NCBI GenBank assembly: GCA_037953625.1
Contig: CM075654.1
Coordinates: 21,383,501 to 21,447,500, forward strand
Reading direction: 5' to 3'
DNA: 64,000 nt
DNA from: Crotalaria pallida
Lineage: Eukaryota > Streptophyta > Magnoliopsida > Fabales > Fabaceae
The notes under the pieces were generated by a model. It worked only from the letters and a program-made list of their open reading frames with translations. It was not told where the DNA came from and made no database searches. A program made the position numbers and the translations under genes. Each line of letters opens with the position of its first letter. Within the stretch, counting starts at the first letter, position 1. This document shows positions 11,060 to 22,046 of the stretch, one piece after another.

Positions 11060-11175
11060 CTTTCAAAAAAAGACCATCAGCGGCATAGCCACTTTGTGAT
11101 GGGTTTAATTATTTCCGTTTAACAATTTCAAGAAAAGTCCATCAGCGGCCTAGCCACTTTGTGATGGTTTCAGAA
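11060..11175. repeat. Short direct repeat, CATCAGCGGC...CCACTTTGTGATGG
   Basis: Two copies about 75 bases apart of a segment containing CCATCAGCGGC and AGCCACTTTGTGATGG, inside the gypsy LTR. A looser repeat, CCATTGGGAC/CCGTTAGGACTCC...ATCAACCA, follows at 11215-11400. Confidence 0.6.
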
Positions 11176-11521
11176 ATAGCAATTAGGACGTTATTAATCA
11201 GTTTTTATTTATTATTCCATTGGGACACCACTTATGGGTTACTTATCAACCAAATGGATACAATGTCCATTGGGACTCCCACAGGGTAAAACATCAACCA
11301 AATGGATTCAAGTCTTCCGTTAGGACTCCTGTGGAAAAGTATCAACCACTGAATAAAAATTCCAGTAGGACTCCTCCATGATAATTATCAACCAACAGAG
11401 TGAAGTTATGCCACTAGGTGAAATTCTCATATTGGTCTTTAGAATTTAGCAGTTATGATCTTAAACGAGTTAAATTCTAAAATTTAAAGAAAATAAGAGT
11501 TTCATGAAGTTTTGCTCAAAA

Positions 11522-11650
11522 TACTCGAGTAGTTCATGAACTACTCGAGTAGTTCATGCAAAAATACTTGAGTCTTCAAAGAAATACTCGAGTCATTCTT
11601 AACTTTCCAGAATACTCGAGTCTTTCTCAAAATACTCGAGTCTTTTTGTT
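11522..11650. repeat. ACTCGAGT palindrome cluster in gypsy LTR
   Basis: About six copies of TACTCGAGT or near variants (one ACTTGAGT) in 130 bases. The first two are embedded in a larger inverted repeat, ACTCGAGTAGTTCATGAACT. The palindrome has one central CpG, like the TTAATCGATTAA clusters of the copia LTRs, but in an unrelated element. Confidence 0.7.
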
Positions 11651-12340
11651 GCAACAGCACCAGTTTTCTGCATTTTTAGCACCAATTGGAATTTCTTGCT
11701 TGCTTATTCCAATTCAATGCAAAACAGAAGTCCTAATACATAAAAAAAAAACATGTTACAAACATTAAATACGACCAAAACAACAGAATATCAAATCAAA
11801 TCTCAAATTGCATGAAAACATAGAAAATGATCATTTTAACATATGAAATCCATTTCTACTCAATTTTAAATTCGTGCAACAATCCAGTGAGCATTATTAG
11901 GTTCATTTAAACTTTTTTGAACATTAAAACCATGAGTTTCTGATCCCAAGTCAGAATCCCAATTCAAGTTGCATCCCTCTTTGAACCTTTATTGGTTCCT
12001 ACATTTCCAGCTTGAAATTACTCATTCTAGTATTTAAATAACTCCTCCCTTACCTTAGAGAACCTAAAGAAAGGATTGATTGAAGAGAAAAGAGGTTGAA
12101 TCAAAATTTCGTTTCTGGACCTGTGCAAAAACGGTTGCACTGGCTGACTTTGGCAATCAATTGCACCACGAATAAGACATGAAAAAGAATGAAATAAGTT
12201 AGATTAAGCAACTAGGAAATGCCAACTTTAATCAGAAACAAATTTTGAATCAAGAGGGTTACTAGATTTACCAAACCGATTCATGAAAGAATGGTGTTTA
12301 ACACTGAGTTGTGCACTGTTTTCACAGCTTCAACGTGACA

Positions 12341-12357
12341 GATAGGTGGTTCCTATC
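12341..12357. repeat. Inverted repeat GATAGG-TGGTT-CCTATC
   Basis: Six-base arms around a five-base loop, at the junction between the gypsy LTR and the zinc-finger segment. The same sequence recurs with seven-base arms at 12914-12932 and at about 36179-36197. Confidence 0.6.
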
Positions 12358-13401
12358 ATTTACGACAGCCGTGTCCTCAAGGTGAATATTGGAAATTGAC
12401 TAATCAGGATAGACTCCTTCACTTGGGTTGTGTCTACAATTGAAATTCCTCTTTGCACTTTCTCTGCAACTGTTTGGATGACCATTGTACAATTATTTGG
12501 GTCTGGAGGCTCCGGTGGTGGACATTGGGTGAACATATGTGAGACACCGAACTCAGCCACTCTATACACTTCAGAGGACAAACAGATGTCTAGCATGCAC
12601 ACTCTTTTATCACACTCTCCAAATAACAACACAAATATATTGTTCAAGAGACCAAAGTCTCCTACTGCACACACAAGACATAAATGCTTGTTGTCTTAGA
12701 GGTTACAAAGAATGTTCTGTGTCCCAAACTCTCAAAATAACAACATAAATGATTGCCTACCATTGCACAACACATTATACAATAAAAATAACTTCTCCTA
12801 ATAAACACTTAACTACTAATAAATGACTGCATAAGATTTACCCCCAAATACTTGATACTACCATATCCTAACAAATGTCTAAACCACGTAAAAAACTAAA
12901 TCTGCCATACGACTGATAGGTGGTTCCTATCAAACTACGTGTAAAGGTATGACATAAGTCGCTCTTGAGCTTTTAAAGTTTTCGCTTATGACGATTTAGA
13001 CTCTGAAAAATATTAAACTATGAAGGTCAATCAAGTCTAACAAAGAAGTTATGATCCTTATATATCAATTAAGATTAAAAATTATTTGATATATGGGAAA
13101 AACAAGCAGGAAGAACGAAAAACCAAAATAAAAAGAAATCATTATATGATGCCCAAGAAATTAGAAACATGAAAGATCAGACAACTAAACTTAAACTTAA
13201 CCAAATAACTCATAATCAACATTCCATAAGTCCATAAGAAGATCAAACACTCAAGATTATTGTAAATCGACAAATTTGAGCATATGTAAGAAAACTCTCC
13301 AGATCTAAATTATGCATATCACACTTCCATTTTCCTTATCTTACTTTTCAAGAGGAAGAATGATATGATGATGCCTAAGGCCAAGTTGTTCTTCTTCTAC
13401 T
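12358..13401. other. 3' flank of zinc-finger gene A, no gene recognised
   Basis: AT-rich sequence downstream of the zinc-finger gene, part of the duplicated segment. A minus-strand open frame of 104 codons (12360-12674) has a homologous frame in the other copy (35632-35940). The two differ by several amino-acid changes and match no family I know, so I do not call a gene. An inverted repeat TGATAGGTGGTTCCTATCA is at 12914-12932. Confidence 0.5.
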
Positions 13402-14226
13402 TTAACATTGGTTTTCACTTGTATGCTGAGCCATAACAGAAGAGGATTTCTTACGGCGGTTATTTCTTTGTCGGATTCTTGACTTAATTCTCTCCCCTTT
13501 CTCTTCCTTGGTTTCATGTTTGTAGTGCACAACCCTCACATGGGATGCGAAAAGTTGCGAAGTAGAGAACTGACCCCTGCACATAGGACATGTGAATTTC
13601 TCGTCTTTACTCCGCGCAAGACTGTGAATCCGACCATCACCATTGTTATTATTATCATTACCCATATCCTTAATATCGAAATGGGCAGCAGCAGCAGTAC
13701 CAATGGTAATTGAGTGATTGTTGTTTCCTCCTATGTTGAGTTCATTAGTTGGAGGAATAACAACATTAAAAGTGGGGGGTTTTGAAATGTTAGGGAGACT
13801 GATACAGGGATTTGGGGCTCTGTGGTTCGTCACTCCATGATCATGATACCCATTGGTATTGTGATTGATATTTGACCCAAAACATTTCCAAGCTGAATGG
13901 TTGTACAAAATATCTGAATTTTTTAGCTCTTCAGCACTTATTGTGCGTATAATTAGCTTATTCGGTGGCAAAGATGATGATGATGATAAGTTCACAAGTT
14001 GATTTGTTCTAGCACTCAACCCACCACTTCTTATAGCAAGAGCTTCTTCAACAGAATTATTTTTAGGGTTAGATGACGGTAAAAGAGGAAACAGAGGAGT
14101 TGTACTTGTGCTAACGTTTGTGGTAGGAGGGTGAGCAACAACAATACCAGTACCACAAACAATTCCAAGATTTTCATCAGCATGGTTGGGGTTTGATGAA
14201 GAGCTAGCAAGGTGATTCTTTTCCAT
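13402..14226 (-). CDS. Single C2H2 zinc-finger protein, copy A (intact)
   Basis: 274 residues, probably a nuclear DNA-binding regulator. One C2H2 finger is near the C-terminus: C213-x2-C216-x12-H229-x4-H234, in CPMCRGQFSTSQLFASHVRV. It lacks the QALGGH core typical of many plant C2H2 proteins. Before it is a Ser/Asn/Pro-rich low-complexity region, with a conserved-looking block LIIRTISAEELKNSDILYNH at about 90-110. After it comes a basic Lys/Arg tail (about 240-265) that could be a nuclear localisation signal. The start is supported by a good context, CACCATGG, and a TATA box about 95 bases upstream. No intron is needed. I do not recognise the subfamily. Copy B is truncated inside the finger. 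Confidence 0.8.
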   Translation of the reverse strand: MEKNHLASSSSNPNHADENLGIVCGTGIVVAHPPTTNVSTSTTPLFPLLPSSNPKNNSVEEALAIRSGGLSARTNQLVNLSSSSSLPPNKLIIRTISAEELKNSDILYNHSAWKCFGSNINHNTNGYHDHGVTNHRAPNPCISLPNISKPPTFNVVIPPTNELNIGGNNNHSITIGTAAAAHFDIKDMGNDNNNNGDGRIHSLARSKDEKFTCPMCRGQFSTSQLFASHVRVVHYKHETKEEKGERIKSRIRQRNNRRKKSSSVMAQHTSENQC

Positions 14227-14318
14227 GGTGACGGAAAGATGAAAGGTTGAACAAAGAGAGATAAAGAAAGATATTTTTCAAGACAAACTCAAGGTGAATG
14301 TAACGCGTGTCTTGAACT

Positions 14319-14328
14319 CCTTTTTATA
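14319..14328 (-). promoter_or_regulatory. TATA box of zinc-finger gene A
   Basis: TATAAAAAGG on the minus strand, about 95 bases upstream of the start codon. It is conserved at 37594-37603 in copy B. Confidence 0.6.
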
Positions 14329-14329
14329 G

Positions 14330-15539
14330 TGGGTTGGTGATGCTAAAAGAGTACTTAATTGCTAAGCAACTAAATAGATTGAATATATTTTTGGAGATTT
14401 TTGCCAAAAGAATAAATGTTGACTTATGATTGTTTTTCCACTTCAATTAACCTTAACAAGTGTTCTTAAGGCACTTGTTAGCAATACTCCTTATTTAATA
14501 CTTTAAGTATTATGGTAGTATTAATTTTGGGTCAAAGATTTATTTTATTTTATTTGCGCCAAGTGTATTCTCCAGCCAATATCCAAAAATTAATTCATTT
14601 TTAGACATAAAGGTCATCAAAGTGAGCTTTGCATCTACCAACAAATCTTTTTGGATACTCACAAAGGAATCAAACCTCTGACATCATGTTTAAAAAACTC
14701 GATCTTTTACTGACAATGCCGAGTCTTGTTGCTTGCTTGGGTCAAACAAATTAATTATTACTTTATTATGAATAACTATGGAAAATAATTTATTTCTCAG
14801 TCCAATGTAATAAATGAATTTCGTACTACCTCATTAATTATTATTAATTGTACATTGCGCAATGCATTTAATACTCCATTCGTTTTTTCCTATTTTTGTA
14901 AAAGGGTATCCTTTTTTGCCTCTATTAACAAAGACATGGATTGAACCCTAACATCATCCTTAAAGAACTCAGTCATTTGACTATTATGTCAGGCCTTGTT
15001 GGTGTATTTACCTAAATTACAAAGATAAATTAAAAGAAGGTATTTACATTTTAACAATAAAATTTTTCCTACTTAACTTAGCTTGTACTTGAAATTTCAT
15101 AAATGTATTGTATCAAAAATTAACAAAGGGCAAATAGGATTAAAAAGCAATAAATAATCCAAAAAAATACAAAGTAACATATAAATAGAATTTTTTATTT
15201 TTGATCGTTGGTAATAAAATTTTTTATTTACCAAAAAAAAAAGAAAAATAGAATTTTTTAAGTACACAATTAATAAATTGATTGTGGGAAGTAAATGATT
15301 TTCAAGACAGAAACCAAATAATTTTTTTCGATTCTTCATCCTTTCCATTTTAATTCACCTTTAAGGTTTTTTTTAAGGGCAAAATTTGACAAAAAGGGGA
15401 GATTGGGAAAATTTTGAAGCCAACAGGAATCAAATCAAATGCTTGTATTTTATATTTCATAACTCTTAACAAAAAATCTATTTGTTTAGGACAATTAAAA
15501 TTTTAAGAAAATAATTGAAAGTGTCGAACACCGATATGA
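14330..15539. other. Upstream flank of zinc-finger gene A, no gene seen
   Basis: AT-rich non-coding DNA. 14500-14830 (TTTAATACTTTAAGTATTA, TTAATTTTGGGTCAAAG, CAATGTAATAAAT) resembles 37760-37980 and, more distantly, 33950-34285. From about 15000 to 15539 I see only A/T runs. It ends at the CACTA insertion site, TGA. Confidence 0.6.
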
Positions 15540-16111
15540 CACTACAAGAATTTTCTCGAACAGCTACGGAATATTGCGTAGCAATTCCGTTGCTATGCTC
15601 TAGCAAAGTAGTCATAACTACGAAATTGCCGCGGAGCAGCTACAACACGGTGCGTAGCGTAAATCGGGTCGCTAATTCGCTACCGAATAGTACCGTAGCT
15701 AATCCATTGCAATACTGTAGCTAATCCGTTGCAATACTGTAGCAAAATAATTTTTCACTTTAAAGTAATAATAGCATTTTCCGTAGCTATCCAGCTAGAA
15801 ATATTCGGTAGCTGATCCGTAGCCAACATTTTCACAATTTGTAGCTAAGATGCATCTATTTCCTAGCTGATGAGTGAAAGAGAACCACATAATCACTAGT
15901 AATTTTGAAGTTATTCGGTAGCTATTTTTCCTAGGTGTTCTCTAGCTATTCCCTAGCTGCGTTACAACACAATTCCGTAGCAATTTTGTAGCAGTTTGGT
16001 ACCTTTTTTTCCTAGCTGTTTTCTACCTATTCTATGGCGTCATTGGATGGCTATTCTATAGCAATTCCATAACTACATTGGATTTCTATTTGTATAATTC
16101 CATTGGAATTC
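15540..16111. repeat. Left subterminal repeats of the outer CACTA
   Basis: Dense, degenerate copies of TCCGTAGCTA, CCTAGCTATT, CGTAGCAATT and similar words. The same words occur at about 33660-33916. Such subterminal arrays are the expected transposase-binding region of CACTA elements. Confidence 0.75.
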
Positions 16112-17219
16112 TGTAACATCCTAAGTTTTATTTAAATGAAATTATTGTTAAATACCCAAGAAATAACTGAATAAATTGCTTAAAGAATTTTGGGTGATAA
16201 GAGAGTAGTAATTATAAGTACTAGGGGTTGTATAGGAGACATTTGTGGCATTGGGCAAAATTATCTAAGCGAAATCGGGGGTTAAGTCGGCGTTTTAAAT
16301 GTTAGAAATTAGCCGAAAAGAGAAAATTAGGAATTTATTATAGGATGTTAAGAAATTAAATTCCATCGTTGGATGTGAAGAAAAGGGTATTAGGAGGCTT
16401 GTCTCAAAATTTGAGCAAGATCCAACGGTTAACGAAGAAGTTATGGGAAAGTCAAGAAAAGGTCAACTGGTTCACGCCCAGGCGCACCAGCTTGCGCCCA
16501 GGCGCACCAGGGTGCATCAGATCACCAACTCAGGGGCTTTTTCGCCCAGGCGCACCATCAACTCGCCTGGGCGAGCGCTGCACGCACCAATTCTGCACCA
16601 GGCGCACCAGATGACGCGCCATCCTCACCAGACCCGCACCAGCTGACCGCACCAGATGCCCCCACTCCCGCACCAGCTCGCGCGCCAGCCTCACGCACCA
16701 CGACCGCGTCCAGGCGCGCACCAGTTTTAAAACTGGTGCAGCCAGCAGACCAGCCCCATACGCACCACTCTTCTTCCTCTTTCTTCTTGGGCGATTTTCC
16801 CCCTCAAAACCCTAGCTTCTTCCACACCAAAAATCCACCCAAAAACACAACAAATCATCATCATATATTGGTTCCCCATCACTCATAACCACTCAAACTC
16901 CATTAATTTCTTATTTTTCCTCTCTAAAATTCGTGTTCTCTCTCCTCTAGGGCTCAAACTCTTTTCACTTCAAATTGGTCAAGATCCAAGTTAGTGGCAC
17001 TCATTCCATCATCAAGGCTTGTTCCTATCATCTCCAAGTAAGTGTTTATGTATGGGTTCCTCTCCTCCTGTTCCAAAATTCGTTTTCCTTTCTCTCTCTA
17101 CCATAAATAGTGATTTTTCAACACTAGGCATTAGAAGCACCATTTTTCTTTGATTCTTGACTTGATTCATGACATAAATGATGATTTCCTCTCTTTTATA
17201 ACTCTATATTAGGTACCAT

Positions 17220-17600
17220 CACTACAACATTTTTGACTTTAGACCACACTATTTTTTTTACTATTAAAAAACCGTGGTGAGAACGCATAATAAACCACGG
17301 TTTTACACATGTGGATAAAAAAATTATATTTTTCATTATTCAAACTCACTAGCAGATAAACCGTGGCCTATTCTTATTAAGCTACAGTTTTCAAACCGTA
17401 GGATACTTTTAAACCACGGTTTTTAACAAAATATATTAAACCACACTTATTTAGTTGTGGCATATAATATTAATATTAAAACCGTTGCCAAAGGTCTAAA
17501 ATAAACCACGGCTTAATCACAACATATATTAGACTACATTTAGTAAGGAGTGGTTAATAAAATTAACATGAAACCGTGGCTTATTTGATTTAAGGTTAAA
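17220..17600. repeat. Left subterminal repeats of the inner CACTA
   Basis: Many copies of AAACCGTGG/CCACGGTTT and variants. The matching right array, mostly in the other orientation, is at about 20515-21060. Confidence 0.8.
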
Positions 17601-18486
17601 CTGTTGCCACTTGCCACTGAAGGAGAAAAGATAAAGAAAGGATGACACAAAAGAGAATAGAAGGGGAAAGAAAGGATCGCCTTTCTCGCCCTTCATGGTC
17701 GTTCTCTCTCACCTGCGTCCCACTCCCACCGCAAAACCATCATCTCCCTCCTCACCTTCGACCTTTCCACACCGATCTCCCCCAAACTTCACTCTCGACT
17801 CTCAATCCCCTTCACCTCACCAATCCACTTCTAACCATAAAACCCTAACCATCACTACATAATCGACCCTCAATCCCCTCTTCTTACGAAGTCGTCGCTC
17901 TACAACAACATTGTAATCAAATCTGTTGCCACTCCCATCTTGTTGCCAAACTGGTGTTGATCTTCTCCGTTATACCGTACTTTTCTATTCTACTCAAGTT
18001 CGTGACCAACCAGAACCCTCTCGAACCTGCTGGAAATTTGTTGTGAAGGTAAATTATGTATCTCAATTTAGTATGTTGAACTCTTGAGTCATTTCTTTTT
18101 AATTTGGGCTGACGTTGTGTTGGGAATGTGTTGCCTATGTTTATTACTGATTTTCTTTGACATTTTGACACTTAATTATAATAACAATGTGCATTCATCT
18201 GATAATAATAGATGTAGTAGTTGTTATGTGTTTTTTCATCATATGGTTCAATGTGCTATGTCATGCATATAAGCTATTTGATAAAATGTTCGTGTCATGT
18301 ATATTTGAAGGTTTATTATTTTCTTGATGTGTCTTTGAAATTTCTGTTATTGCAATACTTATTATGTTTTCAAAAAGGGGATATGCCTTAAGCTTCCTTA
18401 GTTGGAGAGTGAACGAGAGATAGAGAAGAGAAATAGTGAGTTCGTTGTGGCAACATCAAAATCACCAAGTTTTAGCATTATCAGCC

Positions 18487-18570
18487 ATGGCTACTGCAAG
18501 AACAGTGAAAGGCATTTCCCCTCAGGAGTTCATCAATGCTTACTCTTCTCACCTCAAGCAATCCGGCAAG
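18487..18570 (+). pseudogene. RPS19: Captured first coding exon of ribosomal protein S19
   Basis: The exon reads MATARTVKGISPQEFINAYS then SHLKQSGK and ends exactly at a GT donor (18571). That matches the N-terminus of plant cytosolic small-subunit protein eS19, whose first exon normally encodes this stretch. All 28 codons are open and the start codon context, GCCATGG, is good. The rest of the gene (normally about 140 residues) is absent. The exon lies in the sense orientation of the element, upstream of other captured exons. It may be transcribed from captured promoter or 5' UTR sequence at about 17640-18060, but a functional S19 protein is not possible. Confidence 0.85.
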
Positions 18571-19531
18571 GTATTATCTCCTCTTTTTTTTTTTAAAGTT
18601 CATTCTTATTCAATCTTTTTTAGGGTAAAGATTTGAAATTAATTTGAAACCCATTATTTTTTATGCACATAGAACTTGTTGGTATTTGTTAATTGCTATG
18701 CTTGTTATCTGTTTCATGTTCATGACATTTTCTCTAAGCGAATGCCTATTGTATTTCTATTGTTGTCCCTCCAAAAATAATTAAGTGAAGAGATTCAGAA
18801 GATGATGTTGGCAGGAAACTAGAGAAAAACAATTTGGGAAAATTGTATGTTTGTTTACTTATGGCCTTAAATTATGTACAGGTTCTTTTCTCTTTGTAGC
18901 CTCTCAAATTTGTCACTACAATTATTTTTCCGCATAATTTGGGTTGGGATATGAATTCAGGTTATATCCTTTATTATGGTCTCTTGATTCGTCAAGTTTA
19001 GGACTACTTGTTTTGTCTCCAATTTCTGTTAAAAGTAATATTGAAATGTTGGTATCTTGAGCAGGTAAATAATGAATGTGGATTTGGTTATGTGAAGTGC
19101 CCTTGCTTCTTTGAAACTGGTAATATTAAAGCTAATAACTAACTTGGTTTTGTCATGTATCCCTTATGTTTTCCTTTCAAATTTCATGAAAACCAACCTT
19201 GTTAGCTCCATCATAGGAAAAAAAAACTTTGTTAGCCGCTGATTTTGCACGTATTCATTATAGCTTGGATTTTAGCCATCTTACAGGAGATTACAATTGG
19301 GTAAAAATCTCTAATCCACAAGAATTTGAAGATTTTACTTAAGTGATTAGATGTGCCTGTTTTGGTTTCATTTTTATATGCTTCTCTTCCCTTATGTATC
19401 ACCACGTTGAAGTGTATCATGTTCATTTTTGTAATGAAATATATTTGTTTGCTTCTCCAACACATAAGTTTGTTGGTATCTTGAATTTCTAAGTCAAACT
19501 TACTGTGATCATTTCTTTTCTCTCATTATAG

Positions 19532-19688
19532 TGTATCTATTTCCTAGCCACTTAGAAATTACTTATATTTGTTATATGATAGTTACAGTTGGTGGAGTTA
19601 TGGCTTTTCTGATCCTTAATGAAATGCTTCCATTTGCTTTTGATTACGGGGGACAGAAGCAATATGTTAAGGCTGTATTTTTTGGGAT
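19532..19688 (+). pseudogene. Captured exon of a ZTP29-like ZIP zinc transporter
   Basis: After an acceptor (CTCATTATAG) the frame reads VYLFPSHLEIT..., then VTVGGVMAFLILNEMLPFAF and DYGGQKQYVKAVFFG. This corresponds to the C-terminal membrane region of plant ZTP29-type ZIP metal transporters, including the conserved His/Asn-Glu-Met-Leu-Pro segment of a transmembrane helix. Here Asn replaces the usual His before EMLP. The frame stays open to 19719 but the last residues no longer match. Only one exon equivalent (about 50 residues of roughly 270) is present. Confidence 0.8.
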
Positions 19689-19826
19689 AACTAACATGTG
19701 CAACTTTGTTACTTTCTAATGCCTTTGGCTTGTGCTGACTTGCTCTTGGTTCCATATATCCTACATTATGATTTATAATCATGATGTACATATTGACTTA
19801 TACCTCAATTAAATTTTGAATTTTAG

Positions 19827-20271
19827 GCTCACTGTATTCCTTCTCTATCTTTCATGCACTGCCATCTATCTTGATGATCTGGGAGCATTTGGTGTTTGTG
19901 ACAAGACATCTAATAGATCAAAACTTAGTGAAAAGTTTGCAGGTTGAATTTTGAATCTTACCTATGTCTGTAGATATGTTTATCATACTAAGAGTTCACT
20001 CTTTATTTTGGATTCAAGTCACATGTTATCATAAGTGTTAACGGTTTCCTAGAATTCTATTTTACCCTTTGTTATATCAGAAGCCAATTTTTTCTATCTT
20101 TATTTTCAGTTTCAATCTGCTCTTTCAGGTGGTTTATTCTTTGTGTTGACTGTTGAGTATATTATATCATCTCTCTTGATCCATATGGTGGGCTCTGGAG
20201 TACGGGAAGGTCATGCTCAAGATATTGAAGAATATAATGATGTTCACAACCAAGTTTATGGAAGCATGTAA
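19827..20271 (+). pseudogene. Two phase-matched captured exons, gene unknown
   Basis: The first exon (19827-19942) follows TTTTAG and reads LTVFLLYLSCTAIYLDDLGA then FGVCDKTSNRSKLSEKFA, ending one base into a codon before GGTTGA. The second (20129-20271) follows TCTTTCAG and completes that codon as Gly. It then reads LFFVLTVEYIISSLLIHMVG and on to a stop, TAA, at 20269-20271. The splice phases fit, so these are probably neighbouring exons of one gene, encoding hydrophobic, possibly membrane-spanning segments. I do not recognise the family. Confidence 0.55.
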
Positions 20272-20514
20272 AGCTTTTGGATATTATAGGGGTTTCTTAG
20301 TAATTATTCATTTGATCATATAATATTTTCTGGGCATGTTTTTATTCTTAGCTTAGCTTGAACTCATTGGAATTTATTTCAATCTGGGGTGGATAAAGAT
20401 GTTTGTAATTTGCTATAGTTTTTTTCATAGCTTTTGTAATTCTACTTTGCAAGACGTATCACTTCTACTTGTTAGCTTCTTTTGGAATTAATTTTTTTTC
20501 TATAAAAAGAATTG

Positions 20515-21073
20515 AATAAGAAAATCGTGGCTTGAAAATGGTTCTAAAACCGTGGTCTAAAATTGATATTCCAAATCGTATATTAAAAGTTAATTTCAAA
20601 ACCGTGATCTAAATTAATAGCAACACAAAAAAATGTGGTCTAAAAGTGGCTGCGAAAACTGTGGTCTAAAATTTGTAATGAAAATTGTGGACTGAAAAAG
20701 GCAAACAAAACCGTGGTTTAAACTAATGACCACAGTTGCTAAAGCGTGGCATAAAATATGTATCTATAACCGTGGTCTAAAAGAGGCATCAAAAACTGTG
20801 ATTTTAACCCATAACAACACTTATAAAACCGTGGTCAAAAAGATATGCTGAAAATCGTGGCATAAAACTTACATGATAATTGTGGTCTATTCCACTATTT
20901 TAGTCCACGGTTTTGTATAATAGTGGCCTAAGGTTAAAAAACCGTGGTTTATTTGAATAGACCACGGCCGCAAGAACTACGCACGAAAAACCGTGGCTTA
21001 AACTTTAGGCCACAGTTTTTTGGGATTATACCACGGTTTTTGAGCGTGGCCAAAGGTGAAAAATGCTGTAGTG
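20515..21073. repeat. Right subterminal repeats of the inner CACTA
   Basis: More than a dozen AAACCGTGGTCTAAA-type repeats, ending in the terminal inverted repeat. Mirrors 17220-17600. Confidence 0.8.
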
Positions 21074-21934
21074 CATCCTTATCCTTTGGTTGGGTATCTT
21101 ATTGGTGGGCAAACTTAAGCTTAGGGCAAGTTAAAATCTCCCTATCTCCAAGTGTTTGAGGTAAGGGGGTGGATATAGTGAGCTTTGTCTTGTTCTAGGG
21201 AGTAGGCTCTAGTTAGTATATAATGCTTGTTAGGGTTATGTGTTAGGGGAGAAAAATTAGATTATAAATCCCTATGTTATTGAATATGAAATTCTAATTA
21301 ATTAAATATGCATGATGAATGGATGTTAAGACTAGGAAAAGGAAACCCTATAATATAAGAATGAATTATTTGATAAATGAAATTTGGTTAATGATTATAT
21401 TGAAGTACATGAGGAATTGGGTAATGTGATAGTGAATTTGATATAAATGATAGCTATGATTATTGACTTTATTTGTAAAGTTGTGAATTACATGATAATT
21501 AATTACTGTAGCTAATATATGTATGTGTTGTGGAATAAATTGATATAGGAAGAAAGGGAATGGAAACGATTAAAGGTGATGAATGTGCATATTAGTATCA
21601 AATTGTTAAATAAGTAAAAATGTTAAGTATTATCAATTGTGAACAAAGGTTATGGCTTATGAATTGAACTTGTGAATATAGGAAACGGAAGTAAAGTGAT
21701 TATGTGCAAACCAAAGTAAAAGATGATATATGTAAAATTAAAATGAAGGGCAAATCTAAATGTTGGGCTATAAAAGAGAACACTAAATGGTATGATTGTG
21801 ATAACTGAGAAAGGAAATGAATAAGGAAATTACATGAATAATTATGTGTTGATTGTGGTTGATTGTGGTTAAGTGTGATATGAATGAATGGTTTATAAAG
21901 AGAATGATGTTAAGTATAACGTAGATGGTTGTAT

Positions 21935-22045
21935 GAGGTACCTTCCGGTGTGGAGGTGAAGTACAATGGTATGAGGTACCTTCCAGTGTGGAGGTGAAAT
22001 ACCCATAGGCCAAATGTACGAGGTACCTTCCTGCGTGGAGGTGAA
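21935..22045 (+). repeat. GAGGTACCTTCC minisatellite, three units
   Basis: Three units of TATGAGGTACCTTCCGGTGT-type sequence followed by GGAGGTGAAGTAC. The 3' LTR (27473-27637) has four units, so the arrays changed length after or during insertion. Confidence 0.85.
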
Positions 22046-22046
22046 G

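Larger units (their letters stand above)
9796..12340 (-). mobile_element. Ty3/gypsy-type LTR (apparently solo or truncated)
   Basis: It begins TGTGACGACCC at 9796. A plausible opposite end is CAACGTGACA at 12340. Orientation is taken from the embedded coding remnant (10175-10545), which reads on the minus strand. There is no PBS or polypurine tract on either side and no matching 5-base target duplication (GGCCA on the left, GATAG on the right). The boundary at 12340 is therefore tentative, and it is either a recombined solo LTR or a fragment. Confidence 0.55.
12370..14705. repeat. Duplicated zinc-finger segment, copy A
   Basis: About 2.3 kb nearly identical to 35637-37981 in the same orientation, from GTGTCCTCAAGG to AAAACTCGAT. 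It includes the whole zinc-finger gene with its promoter and 3' flank. The copies are now about 23 kb apart because a CACTA element with nested insertions (18.4 kb) lies between them. Confidence 0.9.
17220..21073 (+). mobile_element. Gene-capturing CACTA transposon (inner)
   Basis: 3854 bases with termini CACTACAACATTTTT and its near-exact complement AAAAATGCTGTAGTG, flanked by the 3-base duplication CAT (17217-17219 and 21074-21076). The intact 3' LTR of the host element gives the empty site, GTACCATCCTTA, at about 26610-26621, which proves both ends. Subterminal arrays contain AAACCGTGGTCTAAA-type repeats. No transposase is present. The interior holds plus-strand exon fragments of at least three host genes: RPS19, a ZIP zinc transporter, and an unidentified gene with two phase-matched exons. 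It is a Pack-CACTA. Confidence 0.93.

Noticed and set aside
9796..12340. Complete gypsy element or solo LTR with target duplication
   Set aside because: The expected 5-base duplication is absent (GGCCA versus GATAG) and there is no PBS or internal domain, so only an LTR-type fragment is claimed.
12360..12674. 104-codon minus-strand frame conserved in both zinc-finger copies
   Set aside because: Differences between copies are mostly amino-acid changing, there is no family match, and the same DNA recurs as a partial non-coding repeat at 35340-35636.
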